Origin: Rhizobium sp. L51/94
Lineage (GTDB): Bacteria; Pseudomonadota; Alphaproteobacteria; Rhizobiales; Rhizobiaceae
DNA: 64,000 nucleotides
Assembly (NCBI RefSeq): GCF_019355555.1
Contig: NZ_CP072141.1
Coordinates: 1,730,001 to 1,794,000, forward strand
Direction: 5' to 3'
In this document: piece after piece, positions 37,486 through 48,700 of the stretch
Layout of the letters: the number at the start of each line of letters is the position of its first letter
How positions within the stretch are numbered: position 1 is the first letter of the stretch
Program-made: the position numbers and the translations under genes
The notes under the pieces: model-generated
The model's input: the letters and a program-made list of their open reading frames with translations, nothing else
Databases searched by the model: none
What the model was told of the DNA's origin: nothing

Positions 37486-37625
37486 CCCTCATTCCTGTGC
37501 TTGTCACAGGAATCCAGCCAAGGCGCGTCTGCGCCTTGAGAAGACTCTCCTGCAATCGAAAAACGACCTCTCGCGCCCAAGGACTTGGGCGCACTGGATT
37601 CCTGTGACAAGCACAGGAATGAGGG
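37486..37625. repeat. 140-bp palindromic intergenic element with 32-bp terminal inverted repeats
   Basis: The arms 37486-37517 and 37594-37625 are exact reverse complements. Each arm also contains an inner inverted repeat (ATTCCTGTG ... CACAGGAAT). The 76-base middle has two more small hairpins. It fills part of the 396-base gap between dsbA and smc; the rest of that gap shows nothing. The structure fits rhizobial intergenic mosaic/REP-like elements, probably non-autonomous. No transposase is linked. Confidence 0.85.
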
Positions 37626-37737
37626 ATGATGGTGTGACACCCTGCAGCTTCCACTCGAAGCCCGGCGTCCTGCCCCCCCTGCATGTCTTTCATCTCACTC
37701 GAGCTGACAGAGGCGGGTACACCACCCCGGCCTTGCA

Positions 37738-40700
37738 ATGAAATTCAACAAGCTCCGTCTCGTCGGCTTCAAGTCCTTCGTCGAACCCTCGGAATTCGTC
37801 ATCGAGGGCGGCTTGACGGGCGTTGTCGGGCCGAACGGCTGCGGAAAGTCCAATCTCGTCGAAGCCCTTCGCTGGGTAATGGGCGAGAATTCCTACAAGA
37901 ACATGCGCGCGTCAGGCATGGACGACGTGATCTTCTCCGGCTCCGGCCACCGTCCGGCACGCAACACGGCAGAAGTGGCGCTCTATCTCGACAATGCCGA
38001 CCGCACCGCACCCGCCGCCTTCAACGACAGCGATGAAATCCAGATCACCCGCCGCATCGAGCGCGAGCAGGGCTCCGTCTACCGGATCAACGGCAAGGAA
38101 GCCCGCGCCAAGGATGTGCAGCTGCTGTTCGCCGATGCCTCGACCGGCGCCCGCTCGCCGTCAATGGTCGGCCAGGGGCGCATCGGTGAATTGATCCAAG
38201 CCAAGCCCCAGGCACGCCGCCAACTGCTCGAGGAAGCCGCCGGCATTTCCGGGCTGCATTCCCGCCGCCACGAAGCCGAGCTCCGCCTGCGCGCTGCCGA
38301 AACCAATCTCGAACGGCTCGACGACGTCACCACCCAGCTCGATAGCCAGATCGAGAGCCTGAAGCGTCAGGCCCGCCAGGCCAACCGCTTCAAGATGCTG
38401 TCGGCCGATATCCGCGCTCGCGAGGCGTTGCTGCTGCATATTCGATGGGTGCAGGCCAAGCAGGCCGAGGGTGAGGGCGAGAGCGCCCTGAACCAGGCGA
38501 CGGTCGTCGTGGTGAAAAAGGCGCAGGCCCAGATGGAAGCGGCAAAGGCGCAGGCCGTCGCCAGTCTGAAGATGCCGGAGCTGCGCGAGGCCGAGGCCAA
38601 AGCCGCCGCCGGTCTGCAGCGTCTGCAGATCGCCCGCACCCAGCTGGAGGAAGACGTCGGCCGCATTTTGCGCCGTCGCGACGAACTGATGCGCAGGCTG
38701 GCCCAGCTCGGCGAAGACATCAGGCGCGAGGAACAGCTGGTGGTCGACAATGCCGCCATCCTTGAGCGCCTGGATGCCGAAGAGGCGGAGCTTTCGGACA
38801 TGCTCGCCGATTCCGGCCGGTTATCGGAGGAGAGCCGCACCGCATTCGAGGCCGCAGCCACGACGCTTGCCGAAAGCGAAGGGCTGTTCGCCCGGCTGAC
38901 GGCGGAGCGCGCCGAGGCTGCCGCCGTCCGCAACCAGCTGGAGCGCGCCATCCGCGATCTCGGCGACCGCAAGATGCGACTTGAGCGGCAGATGGCCGAG
39001 GCAAACGGCGAACTTGCAACCATCGCTGAGAAGATGGCAAGTCTGCCGGATCCGGTCGAGCGGCGTGAGCAGGTCGAGGCCGCCGAAATCGGTGTCGAGG
39101 ATGCCGAAACTGCCGCCCAATCTGTCGAGGCGGCGCTGGCAAAAGCCCGCGGCACCGAGGCCATGGCCCGCCCTCCGGTAGAGCAGGCCCGCACCCGCCT
39201 CAACGCTCTCGAAACCGAGGCACGCACCATTGCCCGCATGCTCGACGGCGGCGGCGCTGCCGGGGGCTTTCCGCCGGTTGCCGACGATATCAGCGTCGAT
39301 CGCGGCTTCGAGACGGCGCTGGGGGCAGCGCTCGGAGACGACCTCGATACGCCGCTCGATCCAGGCGCGCCTGCCCACTGGTCGGATAACGGCGATGGCT
39401 CCAACGATCCTGACCTGCCCGAGGGTGCCGTGCCGCTGACCGCCCATGTCGGCGCACCACCGGCCCTGAAACGCCGGCTCCGGCAAATCGGCCTCGTCGC
39501 CGGTGGCGATGCAATCAGGCTGATGGCAGTTCTCAAGCCCGGCCAGCGGCTGGTCACCCGCGAAGGCGCTGTTTTCCGCTGGGACGGCCATATCACCGGC
39601 GCCGATGCGCCGAGCGCTGCAGCCCTGAGGCTCGCCCAGCGAAACAGGCTTGCCGAGTTGCAGGCGGAAGTCGAGCTCGCCGCCAAAATCCTGGCGGAAG
39701 CCGAGGCGCTGCTGGCGGCTGCAGCCGACGCAATCCGTGCCGAGGAACGCCGCCTGACGGAAGCCCGCGACCGTAGCCGCATCCTGGCCCGCCAGCTGAC
39801 GGAGGCCCGCGATGCACTGGTGGCCGCCGAACGCGCTTCTGGCGATCTCATTCGTCGTCGCGACGTTCTCAATGAGGCCGTAAGCCAGCTGAAGGCGCAG
39901 ATCGAGGATCTGGCCATCCAGGACGAGAATGCCCGGATCGAGATCGAGGATGCACCCGACCTCACCGTCATCGACGCGCAATTGCGCGACCAGCAGGCGG
40001 CTGTTGCCACCGACCGTGGCGTGCTGGCCGAGGCGCGCGCCCGCTACGAGGGCCTTAACCGCGAGAACGAGGCACGCCAGCGCCGGCTGATGGCGATCGG
40101 CCAGGAACGCGAGACCTGGCGCCAGCGCGTGGCAAGCGCCGACGGCCACATCCAGACGCTGCGCGACCGCGAATCTGAGGCCCGCGAGGAGGCTGCCGAA
40201 CTGGAGCTTGCGCCCGATGAGTTCGACGACAAGCGCCGGGCGCTAATGAGCGAATTGCAGAAGATGGAGGAAGTCAGGCGTGGGGCTGCCGACCGCCTGG
40301 CCGAGGCCGACATCGTCCAGCGCGAGGCCGACAAACTGGCGACGACGGCGCTCTCCGAGCTCGCCGAAAGCCGCGAGCGGCGGGGCCGGGCCGAGGAAAG
40401 GCTGATGTCTGCCCGCGAAAGGCGGCTGGAAAGCGAAGCCCGCATCCGCGAGGCCCTCAACGTCGCCCCGCACGAGGCGCTGCGGATTGCCGGCAACCCG
40501 ACCGGAGGCGAGCCGGACCTGCGCGAAGTCGAACGCGAGCTGGACCGGCTGAAGATCGAGCGCGAGAGGCTGGGCGCCGTCAACCTGCGGGCCGAGGAAG
40601 AAAGCAAGGAGCTCAGCGACAAGCTGGCAGCGCTCATCAAGGAGCGCGACGATATCATCGACGCCATCCGCAAGCTGCGCGGCGCCATCCAGAGCCTCAA

Positions 40701-41196
40701 CCGCGAAGGCCGCGAACGGCTGATTGCTGCCTTCGATATCGTCAATGTCCAGTTCCAGCGGCTGTTCACCCATCTGTTCGGGGGCGGCACGGCTGAGCTG
40801 CAGCTTATCGAATCCGACGATCCGCTCGAGGCCGGCCTCGAGATCCTCGCCCGCCCGCCTGGCAAGAAGCCGCAGACCATGACGCTGCTGTCTGGCGGCG
40901 AACAGGCGCTGACGGCGATGGCCCTGATCTTCGCCGTCTTTCTGACGAACCCCGCACCGATCTGCGTGCTCGACGAGGTCGATGCCCCGCTCGACGACCA
41001 CAATGTCGAGCGCTACTGCAATCTGATGGACGAGATGTCCGCCTCGACAGACACCCGCTTCGTCGTCATCACCCACAATCCGATCACTATGGCCCGCATG
41101 GACCGCCTCTTCGGCGTCACCATGGCCGAACAAGGCGTCTCCCAACTCGTCTCCGTCGATCTGCAAACCGCGGAACGGCTGCGCGAAAGCGCGTGA
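37738..41196 (+). CDS. smc: Chromosome segregation protein SMC
   Basis: 1152 aa, standard SMC length. Walker A is GPNGCGKSNLVEALRW near residue 32. Two long coiled-coil arms rich in Ala/Glu/Arg flank a hinge at about residues 510-640, which has an Asp/Pro-rich stretch (DDLDTPLDPGAPAHWSDNGDG). The C-terminal head carries the signature LLSGGEQALTAMALIFAVF and Walker B CVLDEVDAPLDDHNV. It forms condensin with ScpA/ScpB and organises the nucleoid. Its start lacks a strong ribosome site. It follows dsbA as in other rhizobia. Confidence 0.97.
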   Translation: MKFNKLRLVGFKSFVEPSEFVIEGGLTGVVGPNGCGKSNLVEALRWVMGENSYKNMRASGMDDVIFSGSGHRPARNTAEVALYLDNADRTAPAAFNDSDEIQITRRIEREQGSVYRINGKEARAKDVQLLFADASTGARSPSMVGQGRIGELIQAKPQARRQLLEEAAGISGLHSRRHEAELRLRAAETNLERLDDVTTQLDSQIESLKRQARQANRFKMLSADIRAREALLLHIRWVQAKQAEGEGESALNQATVVVVKKAQAQMEAAKAQAVASLKMPELREAEAKAAAGLQRLQIARTQLEEDVGRILRRRDELMRRLAQLGEDIRREEQLVVDNAAILERLDAEEAELSDMLADSGRLSEESRTAFEAAATTLAESEGLFARLTAERAEAAAVRNQLERAIRDLGDRKMRLERQMAEANGELATIAEKMASLPDPVERREQVEAAEIGVEDAETAAQSVEAALAKARGTEAMARPPVEQARTRLNALETEARTIARMLDGGGAAGGFPPVADDISVDRGFETALGAALGDDLDTPLDPGAPAHWSDNGDGSNDPDLPEGAVPLTAHVGAPPALKRRLRQIGLVAGGDAIRLMAVLKPGQRLVTREGAVFRWDGHITGADAPSAAALRLAQRNRLAELQAEVELAAKILAEAEALLAAAADAIRAEERRLTEARDRSRILARQLTEARDALVAAERASGDLIRRRDVLNEAVSQLKAQIEDLAIQDENARIEIEDAPDLTVIDAQLRDQQAAVATDRGVLAEARARYEGLNRENEARQRRLMAIGQERETWRQRVASADGHIQTLRDRESEAREEAAELELAPDEFDDKRRALMSELQKMEEVRRGAADRLAEADIVQREADKLATTALSELAESRERRGRAEERLMSARERRLESEARIREALNVAPHEALRIAGNPTGGEPDLREVERELDRLKIERERLGAVNLRAEEESKELSDKLAALIKERDDIIDAIRKLRGAIQSLNREGRERLIAAFDIVNVQFQRLFTHLFGGGTAELQLIESDDPLEAGLEILARPPGKKPQTMTLLSGGEQALTAMALIFAVFLTNPAPICVLDEVDAPLDDHNVERYCNLMDEMSASTDTRFVVITHNPITMARMDRLFGVTMAEQGVSQLVSVDLQTAERLRESA

Positions 41197-41495
41197 GCCG
41201 GAGGTCTGGTTGCATTGCCATCACGGCGGATGGCCCGGCGAGACCATCGAGACAACAGTCCGCAAGACCGATGCGACGAGCAGTCATAACTCCCGATGGG
41301 GTGTCCAGCCGGCAATGCACAGCGCCCGCAGTCGGTCGCCGTCATTTTCGAAATGGTCGCCGTCAAGGCTGCAGCGCGCCACGCGGTCGGCGCGGAAGCG
41401 TCCATTCTGGTAACGGGATGGTGTGCTCTCTGATAGTTAACGTTCGTGTCTGGCTCGGAGTCGATCTCACTGATTGTTGGGCTTTTAAGTGAGAT
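41197..41495. other. Gap after smc with a start-less open stretch on the minus strand
   Basis: No complete gene is seen. On the minus strand a 50-codon open stretch (41436 down to the stop at 41284) has GC-rich third positions and reads like protein (RYQNGRFRADRVARCSLD), but it lacks a start codon. It may be a gene remnant. Confidence 0.4.
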
Positions 41496-41520
41496 GGAAC
41501 TGTTTTCCCGCCGGACCGTT
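41496..41520 (+). promoter_or_regulatory. EcfG promoter upstream of a candidate small RNA
   Basis: GGAAC at 41496-41500, a 16-base spacer and CGTT at 41517-41520 match the EcfG consensus exactly. A strong terminator follows about 100 bases later and before any start codon, so the natural product is a short non-coding transcript. Confidence 0.8.
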
Positions 41521-41526
41521 ATCTGT

Positions 41527-41620
41527 CCGGCAGTTGACCTCTGCTTCAAAACAACCGGTTTCCCCTGACCGGTCGCAAAAGCCTCGCAGTAGCGGTACGC
41601 CGTTCTGGGAGGCTTTTTTT
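41527..41620 (+). ncRNA. Candidate EcfG-dependent small RNA (about 95 nt)
   Basis: The predicted start is 7-9 bases after CGTT. The transcript would hold an ACCGGT ... ACCGGT hairpin with a C-rich loop (TTCCCCTG, about 41555-41574). It ends in an intrinsic terminator (AAAAGCCTC 41577-41585 paired with GAGGCTTTT 41609-41617, then T-run to 41620). No convincing start codon with a ribosome site lies inside. The metallo-hydrolase gene starts 84 bases further on and has its own GGAGGA. I do not recognise a named RNA family. Confidence 0.6.
41577..41620 (+). terminator. Intrinsic terminator of the candidate small RNA
   Basis: A 9-bp outer stem and an inner stem (AGCGG with CCGTT) are followed by seven T residues. 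It is bidirectionally plausible because of the AAAA on its 5' side. Confidence 0.85.
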
Positions 41621-41703
41621 ATGGTGCGGTGATCGATAAAGTTAGCTGGCCGTTCGAAGTCGCACTCGCGCGGCAAAGCGGAACCCACCACCGGAGGAAC
41701 CCG

Positions 41704-42597
41704 ATGTCTGATTTCACTGCGTCGCTCCGCGTTGGCGAACCCTATCCCGGCATTTTTGCCTATTACGACGGACGGATTGAGGGCAGGCGGCTTCATTCGG
41801 ACAGGCCGAACTGGCTTGACGACGGGGCCTATTCGCTGGGGATTGCCTCCTATGCCATCCTCGATGGGGTCGAGGCGCTGGTCTACGACACCCACATGTC
41901 GCTGGCCCACGCCGCTGCGATCCGCGACCATCTGGAGGCGCTGGGTGCACGGTCGATCCGCGTCGTGCTCAGCCATTGGCACACCGACCATATCGCCGGT
42001 AACGCCGCGTTTGCCGATTGCGAGATCGTTGCACTGAAGGGTACTGCTGATGCGATGGCGGCCAATCGCGAAAAGCTGGAGAACGGCGATCCACCCATTG
42101 CGCCTGTGGTCATGCCCACCCGGCTTTTTGAGACGAAACTCGAGCTGGCGGTCGGCAAGCGTCGCATTGAACTTCACCATTTCGACATCCATAGCGCCGA
42201 CGGCAATGTCCTCTGGTTGCCGGATGAGGGCATATTGCTCGCCGGTGATACGCTGGAAGACACGGTTACCTACATCTCCGAGCCGCAGAATATTGCCACC
42301 CACATCCGCGAACTCGAGCGCATGCGCAAATTGCCGATCAAGCGCATTCTCCCCAATCACGGAGCCTTGGAGCGCATCGCCGGCGGTGGCTACGAGCCCA
42401 CGCTGATCGATGCTAACCGCAGATATCTCATCGCGATGAGCGACGTCGCGGCCGGGAAAATGGATCCGGATCATGATCTTGCAAGCTTTGTCGCGGATGA
42501 CATCGCAACCGGCGCAATCCTGTACTTCGCGCCCTATGAATCAGTCCATGCCGAAAACATCGTAGCCGTCCTGTCGGGCAGCAAGCCGGAAAGGTGA
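41704..42597 (+). CDS. MBL-fold metallo-hydrolase
   Basis: 297 aa from the ATG at 41704 behind GGAGGA. The HxHxDH motif reads SHWHTDHIAGN near residue 100. Later metal ligands are His in LHHFDIHSADG, Asp in LLAGDTLEDTV and His in LPNHGALE. The fold is shared by beta-lactamases, glyoxalase II-like and other hydrolases. The opening residues (GEPYPGIFAYYDGRI) resemble a rhizobial subgroup of unknown substrate. No signal peptide, so it acts in the cytoplasm. Confidence 0.87.
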   Translation: MSDFTASLRVGEPYPGIFAYYDGRIEGRRLHSDRPNWLDDGAYSLGIASYAILDGVEALVYDTHMSLAHAAAIRDHLEALGARSIRVVLSHWHTDHIAGNAAFADCEIVALKGTADAMAANREKLENGDPPIAPVVMPTRLFETKLELAVGKRRIELHHFDIHSADGNVLWLPDEGILLAGDTLEDTVTYISEPQNIATHIRELERMRKLPIKRILPNHGALERIAGGGYEPTLIDANRRYLIAMSDVAAGKMDPDHDLASFVADDIATGAILYFAPYESVHAENIVAVLSGSKPER

Positions 42598-42725
42598 GAC
42601 CATTTATCCAATCGCCATCCGGCAACTGAAACTTGTCCCGTAATCATCCGTTCCTGTCGTGATCCTTGCGGATAAGAAATGAGAATATAAGTGTTTTCGT
42701 AACTATTCACGGATAGTGTTTTTGC

Positions 42726-44216
42726 ATGAAAAATCATTGCGTTAAACCAAAAGAGGAAGGAAGGCTCGACTCCGAGCGGCTCAGGCTCGAAACGCTGGAG
42801 ATGCTGGGTTTGCTGGATCCAGTGGCCGAACGTGACTTCGATGTGCTGGTCTCGATGGCGCGACGCACCCTCGGCTGCAGCGTCGCCCTGCTTTCTCTCG
42901 TCGGCTCCGATCGCCTGTTGTTCAAGGCGAGTGCCGGCGTACAGTTTACCGATACACCGCGCGAACATTCGTTCTGCTCGACTGCGGTCGCGCTGGAAGA
43001 GCCGTTGATCGTGCCGGATGCCAGTGTTGATCCGCGTTTCGCAGAACATCCGCTTGTGAAAGGTGCGCCTCACATTCGTTTTTATGCCGGCGTGCCGATA
43101 CGCGCTAAAATCTCCTACGGCAGCGATGTGTCCGTGGCGATCGGCACCGTGTGCGTCGTCGACGAAAAGACGCGTGTCCTCAGTGCGGAAGAACTTGCTT
43201 CCATCGCAGATATTGCGCATCTGGTGGAATCGATCATCGATGCACGACTGACCGCACTTTTCACCGCGCAGATTGCCGATGAAAGCGAAGGCCTCGTCCG
43301 CAGTCTCTACCGCGAGCAAAGACAGCTCAAACAGGCCGAGCGCATGGCCAACATCGGCTCATGGCGGCTGGTTCTCGGCAAAAATCGGGCAGAGTGGTCC
43401 GATCAGGTTTTCGCCATTCACGAGTTGCCGGTGGGCCAGATGCCGCCGCTTGAAAAGGCATTGGATTTTTATCCGCCGCATGCCCGCGAAACCGTCTCTG
43501 CCGCCATCGAGCGGGCACTCCAGACAGGCGAACCCTTCGAAGTCGAGACCGACTTCATCACGGCAAAAGCCAATGCCCGCAGGGTGCGATGCCTCGGTGA
43601 AGTCGAGATCCGCGATGGCACGCCGGTGGCACTGATCGGCGTCTTTCAGGACGTCACGGCTCGATACCATATGGAGCAGTCGCTCCGCCGCATCGCCGGA
43701 ACCGACGATCTGACCCAGCTGGCAAACAGGGCGCAATTCAACCTCGTTCTCGACGAGCGGCTGGATCATGCGCGGGCGCACAATGAAACTCTAGCACTGC
43801 TGCTGATCGACCTCGATGGTTTCAAGGCGATCAACGATCAATGCGGCCATCTTGCCGGAGACGACCTTCTGCGTCTCATCGGCGAGCGGCTAAAAGCACC
43901 GTATCTCTCCCGCTGCTTTGTCGCGCGGCTTGGCGGCGACGAGTTCGTCGTCGTCGTTTCGGACCCGGCCGATGTCGCCGACTTCGAAAACCTGCTCTCG
44001 CGTTTGCTTTCCGACCTGAGGCACACCGTCACCAAGGGGAAGGGGCTGCTGCACATCTCCGGCAGTATCGGGATATGCTGGCTGGACGACACGGTCACCA
44101 GCCGCAGCGATCTGGTGCAACGCGCCGACGTCGCCCTTTATGCTGCAAAACAGACCCAGCGCGGCACCGCCCAGGCACATGTCCCCGAGAAGTGGCAGGA
44201 GTCGCTGGGACTGTAG
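42726..44216 (+). CDS. Soluble GAF-PAS-GGDEF diguanylate cyclase
   Basis: 496 aa. A GAF domain (about 25-175, with HSFCSTAVALEEPLIVPDAS and IGTVCVVD) is followed by a coiled linker, a PAS domain (about 205-315) and GGDEF (320-490). The catalytic motif GGDEF is intact at 403-407, as is the preceding DLDGFKAIND. No RxxD inhibitory site is visible just upstream (SRCFVARLGGDEF). It should make c-di-GMP in the cytoplasm without product inhibition. The upstream 128 bases are AT-rich and probably carry its promoter. Confidence 0.92.
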   Translation: MKNHCVKPKEEGRLDSERLRLETLEMLGLLDPVAERDFDVLVSMARRTLGCSVALLSLVGSDRLLFKASAGVQFTDTPREHSFCSTAVALEEPLIVPDASVDPRFAEHPLVKGAPHIRFYAGVPIRAKISYGSDVSVAIGTVCVVDEKTRVLSAEELASIADIAHLVESIIDARLTALFTAQIADESEGLVRSLYREQRQLKQAERMANIGSWRLVLGKNRAEWSDQVFAIHELPVGQMPPLEKALDFYPPHARETVSAAIERALQTGEPFEVETDFITAKANARRVRCLGEVEIRDGTPVALIGVFQDVTARYHMEQSLRRIAGTDDLTQLANRAQFNLVLDERLDHARAHNETLALLLIDLDGFKAINDQCGHLAGDDLLRLIGERLKAPYLSRCFVARLGGDEFVVVVSDPADVADFENLLSRLLSDLRHTVTKGKGLLHISGSIGICWLDDTVTSRSDLVQRADVALYAAKQTQRGTAQAHVPEKWQESLGL

Positions 44217-44383
44217 GATTTGCCTCGACGCTGCGTCGCCCGCGAAGGTAGATGATGGAGCGATGTCAGTGCACAGGACTGACGCGAAACAATCTTCACT
44301 GCCGGCATGGCTAGGCATTCGCCGCAAAAGCGTCGTTCAAATCGACCGACAAGGTACGCATGGTGGGCTGAGAGGTCGATGTC

Positions 44384-44420
44384 AAAAAAAGAACACCGCC
44401 GGCTGAGCCCGACAGTGTTC
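44384..44420 (-). terminator. Terminator for the minus-strand proline-rich protein gene
   Basis: Read on the minus strand, GAACAC pairs with GTGTTC (44415-44420 with 44391-44396) around an 18-base interior that can pair further. Seven T residues follow (44390-44384). It lies 55 bases after the stop of the gene at 44476-44913. Confidence 0.7.
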
Positions 44421-44475
44421 CAATGCTTCTGGCTCGTGCTTCTGGCTCGCCTTGGAGCAAGCCGGGCGCTTGTGC

Positions 44476-44913
44476 TCAGTACTGGTCGTCGTTGGATCGG
44501 TCAGACGAGCCGCTCATCTTTTCGATGATCTGCATCAGCGTATCCGAGCAGACCTTGGTCGGTTCGTCGTCCGCGCATTTGACATCGATCTTCGTCCGAC
44601 CGTCCTCGATCCGGAAATGTGCGGCCTTCGACGGTGGCGGTGGCGGACGGTGGTGCCCGCTCATACCCATCTCGCGGCCCATCTCGCGAGGGCCGGGCGG
44701 CGGCGGTGGCGGCGCATCGCGACCTGGCATTGGCGGTGGTGGAGCATCGTTCGCGTCACTCATGACTTCCGGCACTGCGGAATGCGGCGGTGGCGCCATT
44801 TTTTCCTGTGCTGCCGGAGGGACAGGCGGCGCCGGCTGCGGCGAAGCCGTCTGGGCAAAGGCCGATGTCGTCAATGCGGCGATGGCTAATCCGGTCACTA
44901 TAATGGACTTCAT
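44476..44913 (-). CDS. Secreted proline-rich hypothetical protein
   Basis: 145 aa from the ATG at 44913, with a signal peptide (MKSIIVTGLAIAALTTSAFAQ). The mature part is Pro-rich (runs of PPPP, HHRPPPPP) with MGREMGMSGHH, and then a small C-terminal domain with two Cys (DVKCADDEPTKVCSDTLMQIIEKM). The disulfide-capable ending may be the functional part. No recognised family; similar Pro-rich periplasmic proteins occur in rhizobia. A terminator follows. Confidence 0.78.
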   Translation of the reverse strand: MKSIIVTGLAIAALTTSAFAQTASPQPAPPVPPAAQEKMAPPPHSAVPEVMSDANDAPPPPMPGRDAPPPPPPGPREMGREMGMSGHHRPPPPPSKAAHFRIEDGRTKIDVKCADDEPTKVCSDTLMQIIEKMSGSSDRSNDDQY

Positions 44914-45152
44914 TGGGTTTTCCTCGTGCGTTGATAGCACCAGTTAACCCGGCGGACGCCGTTTCGTTCGAGCGGGATCGAGATTTAGTCGGGAGGCGGA
45001 CGGTTTGTCGCTGCGGACTGCGTCTGGCGACGCTGTAGGATCGCTATTCAGATTATTGATGAAAGCATTTTGGTGGCGCGATGGATTTCCTCGGTCGTGG
45101 AAAATAACATTGCGGCTCCTACCGCGCTGGCCTCGTACTGAACGGTGTCCAT

Positions 45153-45785
45153 ATGCCTCTTCTCGATGCGAATGCAATCAATCCCATCACTCTGCCTGAC
45201 GGAACTTTGTATCGCGATACTGTCTATCTTAAAAACGTTGTCAGCCATCCGCGCATGGAGATCGGCGAGTACAGCTATTTTACGCACTCCGGCAAGCCTG
45301 AAGACACTGCCGAAATACTTGCTCCCTACCTCGGGCATAGCGTCCGCGAGAAGCTGATCATCGGCAAGTTTGTCCAGATCGCGAGAGGTGCCTATTTTAT
45401 CACCAGTTCAGCCAACCATCCGATGGCGGGCCTCACAACCTATCCATTCCGTATCTTTAGCCCCGAGACCTTCGGATACAAAGATCTGCCGGTGAAGGAT
45501 ACCGTTGTCGGGCATGACGTATGGATCGGCCATAATGCTGCTATCATGCCGGGTGTGCACATCGGCGCTGGAGCGATCATCGCTGCTGCGTCCGTGGTCG
45601 TTCGAGACGTTCCACCTTACGCCGTTGTAGGAGGAAACCCTGCCGCGGTCATTCGGATGCGATACCCCGAAGAAGTCATCAGCGCGCTTCTGGATATTGC
45701 GTGGTGGGATTGGCCGGTCGAAAAAATCGAAGCGAACTTGGTCGCGCTCGAAAATGGCGACCTCGATGCTCTAAAAACTGCTTGA
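45153..45785 (+). CDS. CatB-type (xenobiotic) O-acetyltransferase, left-handed beta-helix
   Basis: 210 aa. Hexapeptide repeats form the beta-helix (LIIGKFVQIARGAYFI ... VVGHDVWIGHNAAIMPGVHIGAGAIIAAASVVVRDVPPYAVVGGNPAAVIRMR). The catalytic His lies in SSANHPM, as in Vat and CatB enzymes. Such enzymes acetylate chloramphenicol, streptogramins or unrelated sugars, so resistance cannot be assumed. GC is lower than in the flanking core genes, suggesting acquisition. It stands alone between two unrelated genes. Confidence 0.87.
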   Translation: MPLLDANAINPITLPDGTLYRDTVYLKNVVSHPRMEIGEYSYFTHSGKPEDTAEILAPYLGHSVREKLIIGKFVQIARGAYFITSSANHPMAGLTTYPFRIFSPETFGYKDLPVKDTVVGHDVWIGHNAAIMPGVHIGAGAIIAAASVVVRDVPPYAVVGGNPAAVIRMRYPEEVISALLDIAWWDWPVEKIEANLVALENGDLDALKTA

Positions 45786-45946
45786 GAATGAGATAAGCGC
45801 AGTTTGCGGGGACCGCATCCTGTTATCTTCCTCGTGCCCGAAGCTGCTGCGACCATCTTTTATACCGCATCGCAACATTCTGCCGTATTTGTCGCCTTTC
45901 AATTCTTCGGGGATCGATTACGATTGGCCTTTGAGGGGCGTGCGCA

Positions 45947-48613
<2,667 letters not shown>

Positions 48614-48700
48614 CGATGCGAGGCGTTTCGTTTACCAGAACCGTGCTCTAAACAGAGGCTCGATACTGTCCTTTCCGGCCGCCGATCCGATGAGCCCCCG

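Noticed and set aside
37466..37738. Small open frames spanning the palindromic repeat
   Set aside because: They read through both arms of the repeat (HSCACHRNP-like peptides); this is translated repeat, not a gene.
38367..40149. Long minus-strand frames inside smc
   Set aside because: Ser/Arg/Ala-rich mirror of the SMC coiled-coil codons; not a gene.
42625..42652. Reverse-strand GGAAC-like element
   Set aside because: The downstream tetramer at 16 bases is AGTT, not CGTT, and no minus-strand gene follows.
44262..44410. Short plus-strand frames after the diguanylate cyclase gene
   Set aside because: No ribosome site or conserved character, and the stretch contains the terminator of the convergent gene.
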